Shown: in pieces, positions 15,380 through 24,162 of the stretch
Layout of the letters: every line of letters starts with the position of its first letter
Position numbering within the stretch: the stretch's first letter is position 1
Source of the DNA: CAYVSF01 sp046482855
GTDB taxonomy: Bacteria > Bacteroidota > Bacteroidia > Bacteroidales > UBA12077
DNA length: 45,755 nt
Reading direction: 5' to 3'
Assembly: GCA_046482855.1 (NCBI GenBank)
Contig: JAWOEH010000119.1
Coordinates: forward strand, 1-45,755
Made by a program: the position numbers and the translations under genes
Notes under the pieces: generated by a model
Seen by the model: only the letters and a program-made list of their open reading frames with translations
What the model was told of the DNA's origin: nothing
Databases searched by the model: none

Positions 15380-17257
15380 ATGGCAGATAAAACAGACAAT
15401 CAGAGACTATTTGACGCTTTTCCCCCCATCTCGAATGAGGAATGGAGAGCAAAAATTGAAAATGATCTGAAAGGAGCCGACTTCGATAAGAAGCTGGTAT
15501 GGCGATCGAAAGAGGGATTCAAGGTACAGCCCTATTACCGTGCCGATGATCTCGAAAAGCTGGAGCACCTGGATGTACTCCCCGGCGAATTTCCTTATAC
15601 CCGAAGCAAAAAGGTTGAGGATAACTCGTGGTTTGTGCGTCAGGATATCCCCGTTTCCGATATGGAAGAGGCCAATAAAAAAGCCCTTGACGTATTGATG
15701 AAAGGCGTGGACGCTTTAGGTTTTGTAATGGATGAGAAGCATGAGTATACCGGTGAAGATATAGCCAGCCTTTTGCGCGACATTGTTGCCGAAAGTATTG
15801 AGCTCAATTTCACTGCAGGACATGCCGCTCACTCTATTCTCGAGCATCTTATGGGATGGCTGGATAAAACCAACCAAGACCCCGCAAAAGTAACAGGTTC
15901 CTTCGACTTCGATCCACTGGGACACTTGGTTACGGCAGGAAACTTCTGCAAATCGGAAACCTACAGCATTGAGCGTATTAAGGAACTTATTGAGAACGCT
16001 TCCAAGCTTTCTCAGTTCCGCGTATTAACTGTGCACGGGGTGAAATTTAACAATGCGGGAGCCACCGCCGTTGAAGAACTGGCCTTTACCTTAGCACAAG
16101 GGAATGAATACCTGGCCAAATTAACCGATGCGGGTCTGCCGGTTGATACTGTAGCCAAGCGTATGAAGTTTAAATTTGGTGTAGGTTCTTCCTACTTCAT
16201 GGAAATCGCCAAATTCCGTGCTGCCCGAATGCTGTGGGCAAAAATGGTGAACCAGTATGAGCCCAAAGATGAGGAAAGCTGCAAAATGCAAATTCATGCA
16301 GAAACCTCCGCCTGGAACAAAACCTTATACGATCCCTATGTAAACATGCTCCGCACCACCACCGAGGGTATGTCAGCGGCTCTTGCCGGAGTCGATTCGA
16401 TGACCATCCGTCCTTTTAACGACATTTATGAAGATCCTTCGGTAATTTCGGAGCGTATTGCCCGCAATCAACAAATTATCCTGAAGGAAGAGTCCTATTT
16501 CGACAAAGTGATTGATCCTTCAGCCGGATCATACTACATCGAAGAACTGACGGATGCTTTAGCCGAAGAAGCCTGGAAACTCTTTGTTACCATCGAAGAG
16601 AAAGGTGGCTTTATCGAAGCCTTTAAACAGGGATTCCTGCAAAATATGCTAAAAGAGACCACTCAGAAACGGGATATGGCCATTGCCACACGCCGTGAAA
16701 ATCTGCTTGGTACCAACCAATTCCCTAACTTCGATGAAAAAGCAGATAAGTTTGTTACACCCGAGCGTATTCAGACCAAGCAAGAAATAGCCGAGGAAGC
16801 CATTGGTGAGCCCATTCGCTTATATCGCGGTAGCGAAGCATTCGAACTTATGCGCCTGAAAACCGATCGTGCAGCCAAGCGACCCAAGGCATTCATGTTG
16901 ACCTTTGGCAACCTGAACATGCGAAAAGCACGCGCACAATTCTCATGCAACTTCTTTGCCTGTGCAGGCTTTGAAGTAATGGACAACAATGGATTCGACT
17001 CTGCTGAGGAAGGGGTGAAAGCTGCCCGCCAAGCGCAAGCCGACATTGTTGTGCTATGTAGCTCCGATGAAGAGTATGCCGAATTAGCACCGCAAGTGAA
17101 AGAGTTGCTTAAGGGAGATGCCATTGTGGTTGTTGCCGGTTATCCTAAGGCGATTATGGACGACCTGAAAGCCAAAGGTATTGAGCACTTCATTCACGTG
17201 AAGTCAAATTTACTGGAAGAGCTTAAGGGATTCCAACAACTGTTAGGTATTCAATAA
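15380..17257 (+). CDS. mutA: Methylmalonyl-CoA mutase small (beta) subunit
   Basis: 625 residues, standard for the non-catalytic subunit. It has the mutase barrel (KLVWRSKEGFKVQPYYRADD; QIHAETSAWNKTLYDPYVNM; DPSAGSYYIEELTDALAEEA) followed by a B12-domain-like C-terminus that lacks the DxHxxG cobalamin-ligand motif, as is normal for MutA. It forms a heterodimer with MutB, which carries the cofactor. The -7 box at 15346-15353 fits as its promoter. An 87-base gap separates it from mutB, containing two small hairpins but no terminator. Confidence 0.96.
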   Translation: MADKTDNQRLFDAFPPISNEEWRAKIENDLKGADFDKKLVWRSKEGFKVQPYYRADDLEKLEHLDVLPGEFPYTRSKKVEDNSWFVRQDIPVSDMEEANKKALDVLMKGVDALGFVMDEKHEYTGEDIASLLRDIVAESIELNFTAGHAAHSILEHLMGWLDKTNQDPAKVTGSFDFDPLGHLVTAGNFCKSETYSIERIKELIENASKLSQFRVLTVHGVKFNNAGATAVEELAFTLAQGNEYLAKLTDAGLPVDTVAKRMKFKFGVGSSYFMEIAKFRAARMLWAKMVNQYEPKDEESCKMQIHAETSAWNKTLYDPYVNMLRTTTEGMSAALAGVDSMTIRPFNDIYEDPSVISERIARNQQIILKEESYFDKVIDPSAGSYYIEELTDALAEEAWKLFVTIEEKGGFIEAFKQGFLQNMLKETTQKRDMAIATRRENLLGTNQFPNFDEKADKFVTPERIQTKQEIAEEAIGEPIRLYRGSEAFELMRLKTDRAAKRPKAFMLTFGNLNMRKARAQFSCNFFACAGFEVMDNNGFDSAEEGVKAARQAQADIVVLCSSDEEYAELAPQVKELLKGDAIVVVAGYPKAIMDDLKAKGIEHFIHVKSNLLEELKGFQQLLGIQ

Positions 17258-17344
17258 CTCACATAAAAGCTTGTACAGAGCAAGCATATGAATAGTTGAA
17301 TAAACAAAATCGGTGGTAACACCACAAAACGAAAATTAACGATT

Positions 17345-19498
17345 ATGCGACCAAAATTTACAAACGTCGACTTTCGTTCCGTTCCAAAGTCAGAACAGAA
17401 CGCTAAGGAATGGGAGCAACAACAAGATATAATAAGCGATTGGCAAACGCCGGAAAAAATTGAAGTAAAACGCGCTTATACAAAAAGCGAGTTGGACAAC
17501 ATGGAGCACCTGAATTATGCAGCAGGTTTGGCTCCCTACTTGCGCGGCCCCTACTCGGCCATGTACGCCATGCGTCCATGGACTATCCGCCAGTATGCAG
17601 GGTTCTCAACCGCTGAGGAATCCAATGCTTTTTATCGTCGTAACCTGGCTGCCGGACAGAAAGGGTTATCCATTGCCTTTGACCTGGCTACTCACCGTGG
17701 CTACGACTCCGACCACCCGAGGGTTGTAGGTGATGTAGGAAAAGCAGGTGTGGCGGTTGATTCTATCCTGGATATGAAGGTGCTATTCGACCAGATTCCG
17801 CTGGATAAGATGTCGGTGTCCATGACCATGAATGGTGCCGTGCTACCAGTAATGGCTTTCTACATTGTCGCCGGCCTTGAGCAGGGTGTACCCTTGGAAA
17901 AGCTCAGCGGAACCATCCAGAATGATATTTTGAAAGAGTTCATGGTGCGTAACACCTACATTTACCCACCAGATTTCTCCATGCGTATTATCTCCGATAT
18001 CTTCGAATTTACCTCGAAGAACATGCCTAAGTTTAACTCTATCTCCATTTCGGGTTACCACATGCAGGAAGCAGGTGCCACTGCCGATATTGAGTTGGGT
18101 TACACGCTGGCCGATGGACTGGAGTACCTGCGCACAGGCATTAAATCAGGCCTGGGTGTGGATGAATTTGCCCCTCGCCTTTCATTCTTCTGGGCTATTG
18201 GCATGAACCACTTTATGGAAATTGCCAAGATGCGTGCAGGACGTATGATTTGGGCAAAATTGGTGAAGCAGTTCGATCCGAAAAACCCCAAATCAATGGC
18301 TCTGCGTACACACTCACAAACATCGGGCTGGAGCTTGCAGGAGCAGGATCCGTTCAACAACGTTGCCCGTACTTGTGTGGAAGCTATGGGTGCCGCATTG
18401 GGACACACCCAATCGTTGCACACCAATGCATTGGATGAGGCCATTGCCCTGCCAACAGAGTTCTCGGCACGTATTGCGCGAAACACGCAGCTGTACATTC
18501 AGCAAGAAACAGATATTACCCAAGCCGTGGATCCATGGGCTGGTTCCTACTATGTGGAAAGCCTTACCAAGAGTCTATACGATAAAGCCTGGGCACACAT
18601 TCAGGAGATTGAAGAGCTGGGCGGTATGGCCAAAGCCATTGAGAGTGGTGTACCTAAAATGCGTATCGAAGAGGCAGCTGCCCGTAAGCAGGCCCGTATT
18701 GATACCGGTAAAGATATCATTGTAGGAACTAACCGCTATCGTTTAGAGAAGGAAGATCCTATTGAAATTCTTGAGGTAGACAACACCGCAGTTCGCGAAG
18801 CACAGTTGAAGCGACTTGAAAAACTGCGCGCTGAACGCGACAATGCAAAAGTTGAAGCCTCGCTACAGGCTATTACCAAGGCCGTAGAAACAGGCAAAGG
18901 AAACTTGCTGGAGCTGGCTGTTGAAGCAGCAAAAAACCGGGCTTCACTGGGTGAAATTTCCGATGCTTGCGAAAAAGTTGTAGGACGTTATAAAGCAGTA
19001 ATTCGATCAATTTCAGGCGTGTATTCATCAGAATCAAAGGACAACGAAAGCTATCAAAAAGCGCGCGAATTAGTTGAGAAATTTGCCGAGCAAGAGGGGC
19101 GTCAACCCCGTATTATGATAGCCAAGATGGGACAAGACGGTCACGACCGTGGAGCAAAAGTAGTAGCAACCGGCTATGCCGACATTGGATTTGACGTAGA
19201 TATCGGCCCTCTTTTCCAAACACCCGAAGAGGCAGCAAAACAAGCCGTTGAAAACGATGTTCACGTATTAGGTGTGTCTTCGTTAGCTGCCGGTCATAAA
19301 ATTCTTGTGCCCTCGGTTATGGAAGAATTGAAAAAACTGGGTCGTGAAGACATCATGGTAATTGCCGGTGGTGTAATTCCCACTCAGGACTATCAATTCC
19401 TCTACGATGCAGGTGTTGCAGCTATTTTTGGCCCCGGAACGTCTATTCCGAAAGCCGCCATCAAAATGCTGGAAATTATGCTTGAAACCTATAAATAA
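17345..19498 (+). CDS. mutB: Methylmalonyl-CoA mutase large (alpha) subunit, B12-dependent
   Basis: 717 residues. Substrate-barrel motifs include RGPYSAMYAMRPWTIRQYAG, DLATHRGYDSDHPRV and RTHSQTSGWSLQEQDP; the C-terminal cobalamin domain has MGQDGHDRGAKVVATGYADI with the DxHxxG base-on ligand, and later GVSSLAAGHK and a GGVIP phosphate loop. It interconverts (R)-methylmalonyl-CoA and succinyl-CoA, used in Bacteroidota both to make propionate from succinate and to consume propionate. Neither the G-protein chaperone nor methylmalonyl-CoA epimerase or decarboxylase genes lie in the window. Confidence 0.98.
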   Translation: MRPKFTNVDFRSVPKSEQNAKEWEQQQDIISDWQTPEKIEVKRAYTKSELDNMEHLNYAAGLAPYLRGPYSAMYAMRPWTIRQYAGFSTAEESNAFYRRNLAAGQKGLSIAFDLATHRGYDSDHPRVVGDVGKAGVAVDSILDMKVLFDQIPLDKMSVSMTMNGAVLPVMAFYIVAGLEQGVPLEKLSGTIQNDILKEFMVRNTYIYPPDFSMRIISDIFEFTSKNMPKFNSISISGYHMQEAGATADIELGYTLADGLEYLRTGIKSGLGVDEFAPRLSFFWAIGMNHFMEIAKMRAGRMIWAKLVKQFDPKNPKSMALRTHSQTSGWSLQEQDPFNNVARTCVEAMGAALGHTQSLHTNALDEAIALPTEFSARIARNTQLYIQQETDITQAVDPWAGSYYVESLTKSLYDKAWAHIQEIEELGGMAKAIESGVPKMRIEEAAARKQARIDTGKDIIVGTNRYRLEKEDPIEILEVDNTAVREAQLKRLEKLRAERDNAKVEASLQAITKAVETGKGNLLELAVEAAKNRASLGEISDACEKVVGRYKAVIRSISGVYSSESKDNESYQKARELVEKFAEQEGRQPRIMIAKMGQDGHDRGAKVVATGYADIGFDVDIGPLFQTPEEAAKQAVENDVHVLGVSSLAAGHKILVPSVMEELKKLGREDIMVIAGGVIPTQDYQFLYDAGVAAIFGPGTSIPKAAIKMLEIMLETYK

Positions 19499-19516
19499 TC
19501 AGCAAACCTCTTATAT

Positions 19517-19542
19517 AAAGGCAGCTTCGGCTGCCTTTTTTT
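19517..19542 (+). terminator. Rho-independent terminator after mutB (UUCG tetraloop)
   Basis: AAAGGCAGC (19517-19525) and GCTGCCTTT (from 19530) close on a C(TTCG)G tetraloop, an exceptionally stable hairpin, followed by a T tract. Confidence 0.92.
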
Positions 19543-19802
19543 ATGGCCATACAGGAAAAATAGGACAAAGTATACTCCCCTGCCATCTGTATAGAAATGG
19601 AGAAAAAGGCTGAAGAAGGATCTTCCCAGTGCATGTATACCCCAATATGCCTGCCTACATTACCAACCCGTTGGAGCTTATACAGATAAGATCCATTTTC
19701 AATTTTCGTTCCTGTTTCCCGCTAATTAAACAAACCTACCCCCCCTTTTTTCGTAAGGATGGTTGGAATTTTGTAACTTTATACTGAACCAACCGAACCG
19801 CT
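19543..19802. other. Intergenic region without a recognisable gene
   Basis: 260 bases between the mutB terminator and the next gene. The only structure I see is a nine-base inverted repeat, ATCTGTATA (19585-19593) and TATACAGAT (19679-19687), 85 bases apart, and a C-then-T homopolymer stretch near 19739-19750. No open frame of note, no tRNA, no clear promoter apart from an imperfect -7-like sequence near 19775. Confidence 0.5.
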
Positions 19803-20789
19803 ATGAGAAAGCTTTCGCTCCTTTTTGTCATGTTCTTGCTCCTTTTGGGATGTGTACATGCCCAGAAACAATTCCAGGGTTCCCTCATTGATAAAATGCG
19901 CTGGGGCCGGGATTTCAAGCTTTACCTTGAACTGGACAACGACTCCAACTACATTATGGACATCAAAGAGCTTCATCATGTAAACACCGAGAACAACAAG
20001 GATGGAGATGATTTTACCTACTACCCGGTTCGGCTGGATCCGGAATTTGTAAAGAAGCTAAAAGATAAAAGCTATGCCTCGCAACGCGATACAGTAATAG
20101 CCACATCTAACAAAACTTTATGGAGCTCGCTACACGGCGATATTGGCGGTGGTTGGGTACACTTTATCAATTGCATGCTCTACAGTCTGGAAACCCAACA
20201 GTTAAGTCTTACGGCTCCTTTAATGAAGCGACCCGAATCTGATTGGAAACCCAGGCCCATGACAGAATCCTACAGAAGAACCAGAAGATGGGACTATTAT
20301 GTCCCGGTTGACCAAAAAATGGCACAGAAAGAGTACCAAAAACGACAAAAAGAGGGTGATCTTTCCGACTTACATGATGTTCCGAAACGATTCACGCAGA
20401 TCTTGCTGGAAACCTCCCCAAAAGAGTACCAACAAATACAGGACAAAGAGAAAAAAGCGCAAATTGACCTAATTAAACTGCTATTGGGCGCCAAATATTT
20501 AGGTGAAACCCAAATTACCTATATCCGCAGCAGTGTGCTAAAAGCAACCAGCAAATATGCCGAAAACCAGCTTCCCTCGGTTATCATTCTCGATAATTTT
20601 CGAGCCGCTGTTGCCATGAGCCTGAATGAGTCGGGCTACCATGTTGAGAAGATTGTGTTCAGCGACCATAAACAGTTGGATGACTATGAACGTCGGGCGC
20701 GAGAAAGCCGTATTCACGATTTAATTGCTCACATCAATAAGGCAAACCAGGAAGTGTTCCAGAAAAAGTTACGGCAACATTACCAATAA
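19803..20789 (+). CDS. Secreted protein of unknown function
   Basis: 328 residues. A clear signal peptide (MRKLSLLFVMFLLLLGCVHA) could be cut by signal peptidase I after VHA, leaving N-terminal Gln, or lipidated at Cys17 (LLLGC); the sequence does not decide. The mature part has an N-terminal beta-rich domain (WGRDFKLYLELDNDSNYIMD; WSSLHGDIGGGWVHFINCM), then a long charged helical region (DQKMAQKEYQKRQKEGDL and on to the end). I recognise no family or catalytic motif. It stands alone between the mutB terminator and a convergent operon, so context does not help. Confidence 0.7.
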   Translation: MRKLSLLFVMFLLLLGCVHAQKQFQGSLIDKMRWGRDFKLYLELDNDSNYIMDIKELHHVNTENNKDGDDFTYYPVRLDPEFVKKLKDKSYASQRDTVIATSNKTLWSSLHGDIGGGWVHFINCMLYSLETQQLSLTAPLMKRPESDWKPRPMTESYRRTRRWDYYVPVDQKMAQKEYQKRQKEGDLSDLHDVPKRFTQILLETSPKEYQQIQDKEKKAQIDLIKLLLGAKYLGETQITYIRSSVLKATSKYAENQLPSVIILDNFRAAVAMSLNESGYHVEKIVFSDHKQLDDYERRARESRIHDLIAHINKANQEVFQKKLRQHYQ

Positions 20790-20962
20790 AAATAACCAAC
20801 GACTAAGCCTATCTTATCCCTGACCAGGAAGTGCACAAAACAACAAAAAAAAACAAAGTGCCCATATACCAATTTATTTTTGCCATAACTGGAAAGAGGT
20901 TCTCTACATACCCTTGACATTGTTACAAGATGGGAATCTGAGAAAAACGTTTATTTGCTCTG

Positions 20963-21649
20963 CTACCTTCTAAACGGAATGGCATAAAAAACAGAGTACC
21001 TGGCTGCCAAACGAAAGTTGCTTCCTGTTTTTCCATAGCCGGGAATATTGATAGGCTCAACTGTATCGTAATTGCTATTAATAAGCAGACGAGCCTGTAC
21101 AGACCACCCCAGAAAAAAATTGGGAAATACTTCCGCCTTAATGCCTATGTTTAACTCCGTCCACAGAGCCGTTGCTTCTTCTTCGGGAAGATGAAGCGGA
21201 TAGGAACCCCACCGATAGGAATCAATGGTTATATTCTGTGCATGCTGATTGAAACTGGCATAGCCAAACCGCAATCCGGCAGTAAAAGCATCATTCCCCT
21301 CCTTTTGCAGCATATTCCTATCCATTCCGGCTATCACATAATAACCAGAGGCATCATAGGTTAACTTACTATGCTCATCCTGATAAGAGGAAATCCCCCC
21401 GATGAAGGTAATAAAATACTTATTGCTAAAAGTAAGTTCCACCGAACCCGCATAAGCTGATCGTTCAGGAAGAAAGATGAGATCGGAGAATTTCCCTATC
21501 TCCACTCCCATTCGCACTGTTTCAAACTGCCAATTATTTTTGGGAACGGTATCCCTGCCGATCTTTTGCTCATCTTGTTGAGCTACAGCCGGAGAGGCAC
21601 ATAGCAGGCATATACTAGTAATAAATAGCCAGGTGAATGCTTTCATCAA
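20963..21649 (-). CDS. Putative outer-membrane beta-barrel protein (DUF6048-like)
   Basis: 228 residues. Signal peptide ending ASPAVAQQ, then a pattern of amphipathic strands (YAGSVELTFSNKYFITFIGG; GYYVIAGMDRNML; AFTAGLRFGYASF; FFLGWSVQARLLI) ending in an aromatic-rich FRLAARYSVFYAIPFRR, as expected for a small beta-barrel. I believe this corresponds to DUF6048, which in Bacteroidota is paired with a small lipoprotein of the DUF6452 type, exactly the arrangement here; that assignment is from memory. It overlaps its upstream partner by 35 bases, so the pair is translationally coupled. Function unknown. Confidence 0.72.
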   Translation of the reverse strand: MMKAFTWLFITSICLLCASPAVAQQDEQKIGRDTVPKNNWQFETVRMGVEIGKFSDLIFLPERSAYAGSVELTFSNKYFITFIGGISSYQDEHSKLTYDASGYYVIAGMDRNMLQKEGNDAFTAGLRFGYASFNQHAQNITIDSYRWGSYPLHLPEEEATALWTELNIGIKAEVFPNFFLGWSVQARLLINSNYDTVEPINIPGYGKTGSNFRLAARYSVFYAIPFRR

Positions 21650-22085
21650 GGGTAGTGATTTTTGTATTAAACAGCTTTACCGAATCAATGCTATGAAGCG
21701 TATGCATACCTTTAAGGTTACTAAACTCTTGCACGAATCCACAAGCTTGGGAAATATATCGGGCCGAGCGACTATAGGTAAGTGTCAAGGTGTCTTTTAT
21801 CAGCTCATCATTTTTCAGAAACAACACAAAGGAGGTGGTATCCTTTGCCGGATTCAACCCCAAACGTACCACTTGTTCCGTATGCTCCTGAGCAAAATGC
21901 AACGAATCGGCCCATTGGGGATGAGTAATCACCAACTGCGCCGTCATATCTTCCTCCGACAGGTTCGGATCGGGGGCAGTAATCTTCACAAGCATGCGGG
22001 TATCTATGGATTCTGTGCAGGTGTCGTCGCTGCATGAGGCGCTTAACAAACAAACAATCCCAAAAAATAGCCCTAATCGTTTCAT
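21615..22085 (-). CDS. Small lipoprotein (DUF6452-like)
   Basis: 156 residues. The signal peptide ends in the lipobox LLSASC (Cys18), followed by SDDTCTE, giving another Cys close to the lipidation site. The rest is a compact beta-rich domain (LVKITAPDPNLSEEDMTAQLV; TTSFVLFLKNDELIKDTLTL) with one more Cys (ISQACGF), so a disulfide with the N-terminal Cys is possible. Its start overlaps the lpxH stop by four bases and its end overlaps the barrel gene, placing it in a lpxH-lipoprotein-barrel operon. Confidence 0.72.
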   Translation of the reverse strand: MKRLGLFFGIVCLLSASCSDDTCTESIDTRMLVKITAPDPNLSEEDMTAQLVITHPQWADSLHFAQEHTEQVVRLGLNPAKDTTSFVLFLKNDELIKDTLTLTYSRSARYISQACGFVQEFSNLKGMHTLHSIDSVKLFNTKITTLDESIHLAIYY

Positions 22086-22825
22086 GATTGATAGGTTTTT
22101 AATTTCATATCGGTACCATCAAATTCGGCAAAGGTAAAATGATCAACCCAATCGCCCAGGTTTACTACGCGACTGTGGGCATTGAGAGCAATATTCATGG
22201 GCACATGCCGATGTCCATACACATAATAATCGGCATGTTTTGTCTCCTCGAGCTTTTTGGAGTGCAATATGAGCCACTCTTTGTCATTGCCTTGAAATGC
22301 AGGTTCTTCATGACTATTCCGACTGCTAACAGACCAGCTATTCGCAATTTTAATGCCCAGGTTTGGATGAATGCGTGCAAACAACCATTGGGAAATCCGA
22401 GAAGCAAAGATGGACTTCAAAATTTTATAGCCTTTATCTCCATGGCCAAGCCCATCGCCATGAGCCATATAGAAACGCTTCCCCATCAAATCGGTTTCAA
22501 AGGGTTCTCTATGAAGGATAATGCCAGTTTCCTCAGGCAAATAGTCGAAGATCCACATGTCATGATTTCCGGTAAAAAGATGCACCTCTATGCCTGCATC
22601 ATAAAATGCGGATAGCGCACCCAAAAAGCGCGTAAAACCTCTGGGGACAGCCCGTTTGTATTCAAACCAGAAATCGAATACATCGCCTAATAAATAAAGG
22701 GCTTTTGCCGTAGGCTGAATTTGCGTCAACCACTCCACAAAAAGCCGCTCACGATGGCGGCTTTTCTTATAATCCGGAAATCCCAGATGCAAGTCTGAGG
22801 CAAAATATATTTTTTTTTGCTCCAC
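22082..22825 (-). CDS. lpxH: UDP-2,3-diacylglucosamine diphosphatase
   Basis: 247 residues. The metallophosphoesterase motifs appear in order: FASDLHLGFP, LLGDVFDFWFEYK, LFTGNHDMWIF, MAHGDGLGHGDKGYK and YVYGHRHVPMN. The GD(V)FD(F)W form and the GDGLG loop are specific for LpxH, which removes UMP from UDP-2,3-diacylglucosamine at the inner membrane in lipid A synthesis. It follows the degenerate TlpA-like gene by two bases and overlaps the next gene by four, so it is central in a compact operon. Confidence 0.92.
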   Translation of the reverse strand: MEQKKIYFASDLHLGFPDYKKSRHRERLFVEWLTQIQPTAKALYLLGDVFDFWFEYKRAVPRGFTRFLGALSAFYDAGIEVHLFTGNHDMWIFDYLPEETGIILHREPFETDLMGKRFYMAHGDGLGHGDKGYKILKSIFASRISQWLFARIHPNLGIKIANSWSVSSRNSHEEPAFQGNDKEWLILHSKKLEETKHADYYVYGHRHVPMNIALNAHSRVVNLGDWVDHFTFAEFDGTDMKLKTYQS

Positions 22826-22827
22826 GT

Positions 22828-24006
22828 TTAATTATATACAGCTGATAACTTATTTTGCAATTCATCAATTGAAGGAGCGCGCATAATAATCTCGCCTTTA
22901 TAAAATAAAAAGGAAGTAGGCAACTTTTGTACATTATACAAACGTGCACTCAAAGCAGCACGTCCTGCTTCGTCGTTAACATGTTGCCAATCCAACTCAT
23001 AAAAGGCAATGGCCTTTTGCCAGGCTTCTTCATCTGAATCGAGCGACACCTGGTAGATATCAAAACCTCGATGATGGTATTTATCGTACAGCTTCTTAAG
23101 CGCCAAATTTTGTTTCACACTATTCTCATTCCAGGTAGCCCAAAAATTCAAGAGTACATAATCCGTATTCATAGCTGAAAGTGCAAGGGTATCGCCATTA
23201 AGTTTGGGTAAGCGTATATCGGGAAAATTGCTCACGGTTACCTCGTGCTCTGCCATCATTTTATTCAGCTTGGCTTGGGCTTCGGCTCTGCGGTATGCAT
23301 TCATCAGTCGTTCTTTATCAGCAACCAACGCTTTTACATGTTCAGAGTTGGGAAAATATTTTGACAACGTATCACTTACCAGCTTTACGTATTGTAAATC
23401 CCTGTTTTTATAAAGAACAAATGAGCCATCGTCATACTTCTGATACAAGGCCATTATACAGGCCAACGAATGAAGATTTCGCATAACAAAGTGTATGGAG
23501 GAATCTCTTTGTCGTTCAAGAATATGCATATACTCCTCTTGCAGTTCTGCAATATACTCCTGATCTTCAGTTTTCTGAGCCTCTTCAAACGCTTTGGCAA
23601 GTTGTTCCAATTGCTGGCGTGTGTGTGTAAATTCGCCTTCCAGTTCTTTTACTTTGAAAGATCCTTTACTCCCTTCTAGTTGATAATTCTGCAAATTTGA
23701 AGCACTGCCTTTGACTGAAACTTTTTCACCGGGCTTTAATAGCAGGTTAATAAACTTCTTGGAACTCAATGCCAATTGATAAAATTCGGGTTGCTCCAAG
23801 TCAACAGCAAAAGAAAACTGCCCATTATCCTTCAACTTAACCGAGTCAAGCGTTACGGTTCCATTCACTAATAGTTTGTTGAGATAAAGCATTTTGCCTT
23901 TCCCCTCTTCCAGTTGCCCCTTTATTTTGGCCTTGTCCTGATTGGAACAGCTCCAGACGCTAAGAAGAAGAGTAATCGTTAATGTTAGCAGTACGATTCG
24001 TTTCAT
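22828..24006 (-). CDS. DUF4369/TlpA-like lipoprotein without redox cysteines
   Basis: 392 residues from the ATG at 24004-24006; a longer frame reaches 24039 but skips the signal peptide start. Lipobox VWSC (MKRIVLLTLTITLLLSVWSC). Residues about 25-115 form a DUF4369-type beta domain, 120-245 a helical linker, and 265-392 a thioredoxin fold. Where active TlpA proteins have WCxxC, this protein reads WATWNENS (residues 289-296, bases 23119-23130): both cysteines are gone, while the cis-proline context KLPTSFLF is kept. The adjacent upstream gene is a close paralogue with an intact WCRPC. Likely exported to the periplasm, with a binding or structural role rather than redox catalysis. Confidence 0.85.
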   Translation of the reverse strand: MKRIVLLTLTITLLLSVWSCSNQDKAKIKGQLEEGKGKMLYLNKLLVNGTVTLDSVKLKDNGQFSFAVDLEQPEFYQLALSSKKFINLLLKPGEKVSVKGSASNLQNYQLEGSKGSFKVKELEGEFTHTRQQLEQLAKAFEEAQKTEDQEYIAELQEEYMHILERQRDSSIHFVMRNLHSLACIMALYQKYDDGSFVLYKNRDLQYVKLVSDTLSKYFPNSEHVKALVADKERLMNAYRRAEAQAKLNKMMAEHEVTVSNFPDIRLPKLNGDTLALSAMNTDYVLLNFWATWNENSVKQNLALKKLYDKYHHRGFDIYQVSLDSDEEAWQKAIAFYELDWQHVNDEAGRAALSARLYNVQKLPTSFLFYKGEIIMRAPSIDELQNKLSAVYN

Positions 24007-24023
24007 GTATCTCTTTAATTTTT

Positions 24024-24048
24024 CCCGAACAATACTCAATTATTCGGG
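24024..24048 (-). repeat. Hairpin in the leader of the cysteine-less TlpA-like gene
   Basis: CCCGAAcAAT (24024-24033) pairs with ATTaTTCGGG (24039-24048) with one mismatch, ending 17 bases before the ATG. It could affect translation or be a decayed terminator; nothing decides. Confidence 0.4.
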
Positions 24049-24116
24049 GAGTAAGTTATTTTAAGTAAGCTTCATCAGTCACACCCAAAGCTTGTCCTTC
24101 GGTTGAAAGATGAGAA

Positions 24117-24144
24117 ATAACCCGGAGTCGTTGCTCCGGGTTAT
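24117..24144 (-). terminator. Terminator-like hairpin between the two TlpA-like genes
   Basis: ATAACCCGGAG (24117-24127) pairs perfectly with CTCCGGGTTAT (24134-24144) around a six-base loop. On the minus strand it follows the active TlpA-like gene by 18 bases and is followed by TTATTTCTC, a moderate T tract. Confidence 0.75.
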
Positions 24145-24162
24145 AATTATTGGGGCACTAAT

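Noticed and set aside
17258..17344. Possible cobalamin riboswitch or small RNA between mutA and mutB
   Set aside because: Only two small hairpins (one GTGGT/ACCAC at 17313-17325) are present; there is no B12-box-like sequence and the gap is too short.
18100..18725. Several open frames of 60-130 codons on both strands inside mutB
   Set aside because: mutB is unmistakable in its own frame over this range; the others have no family features.
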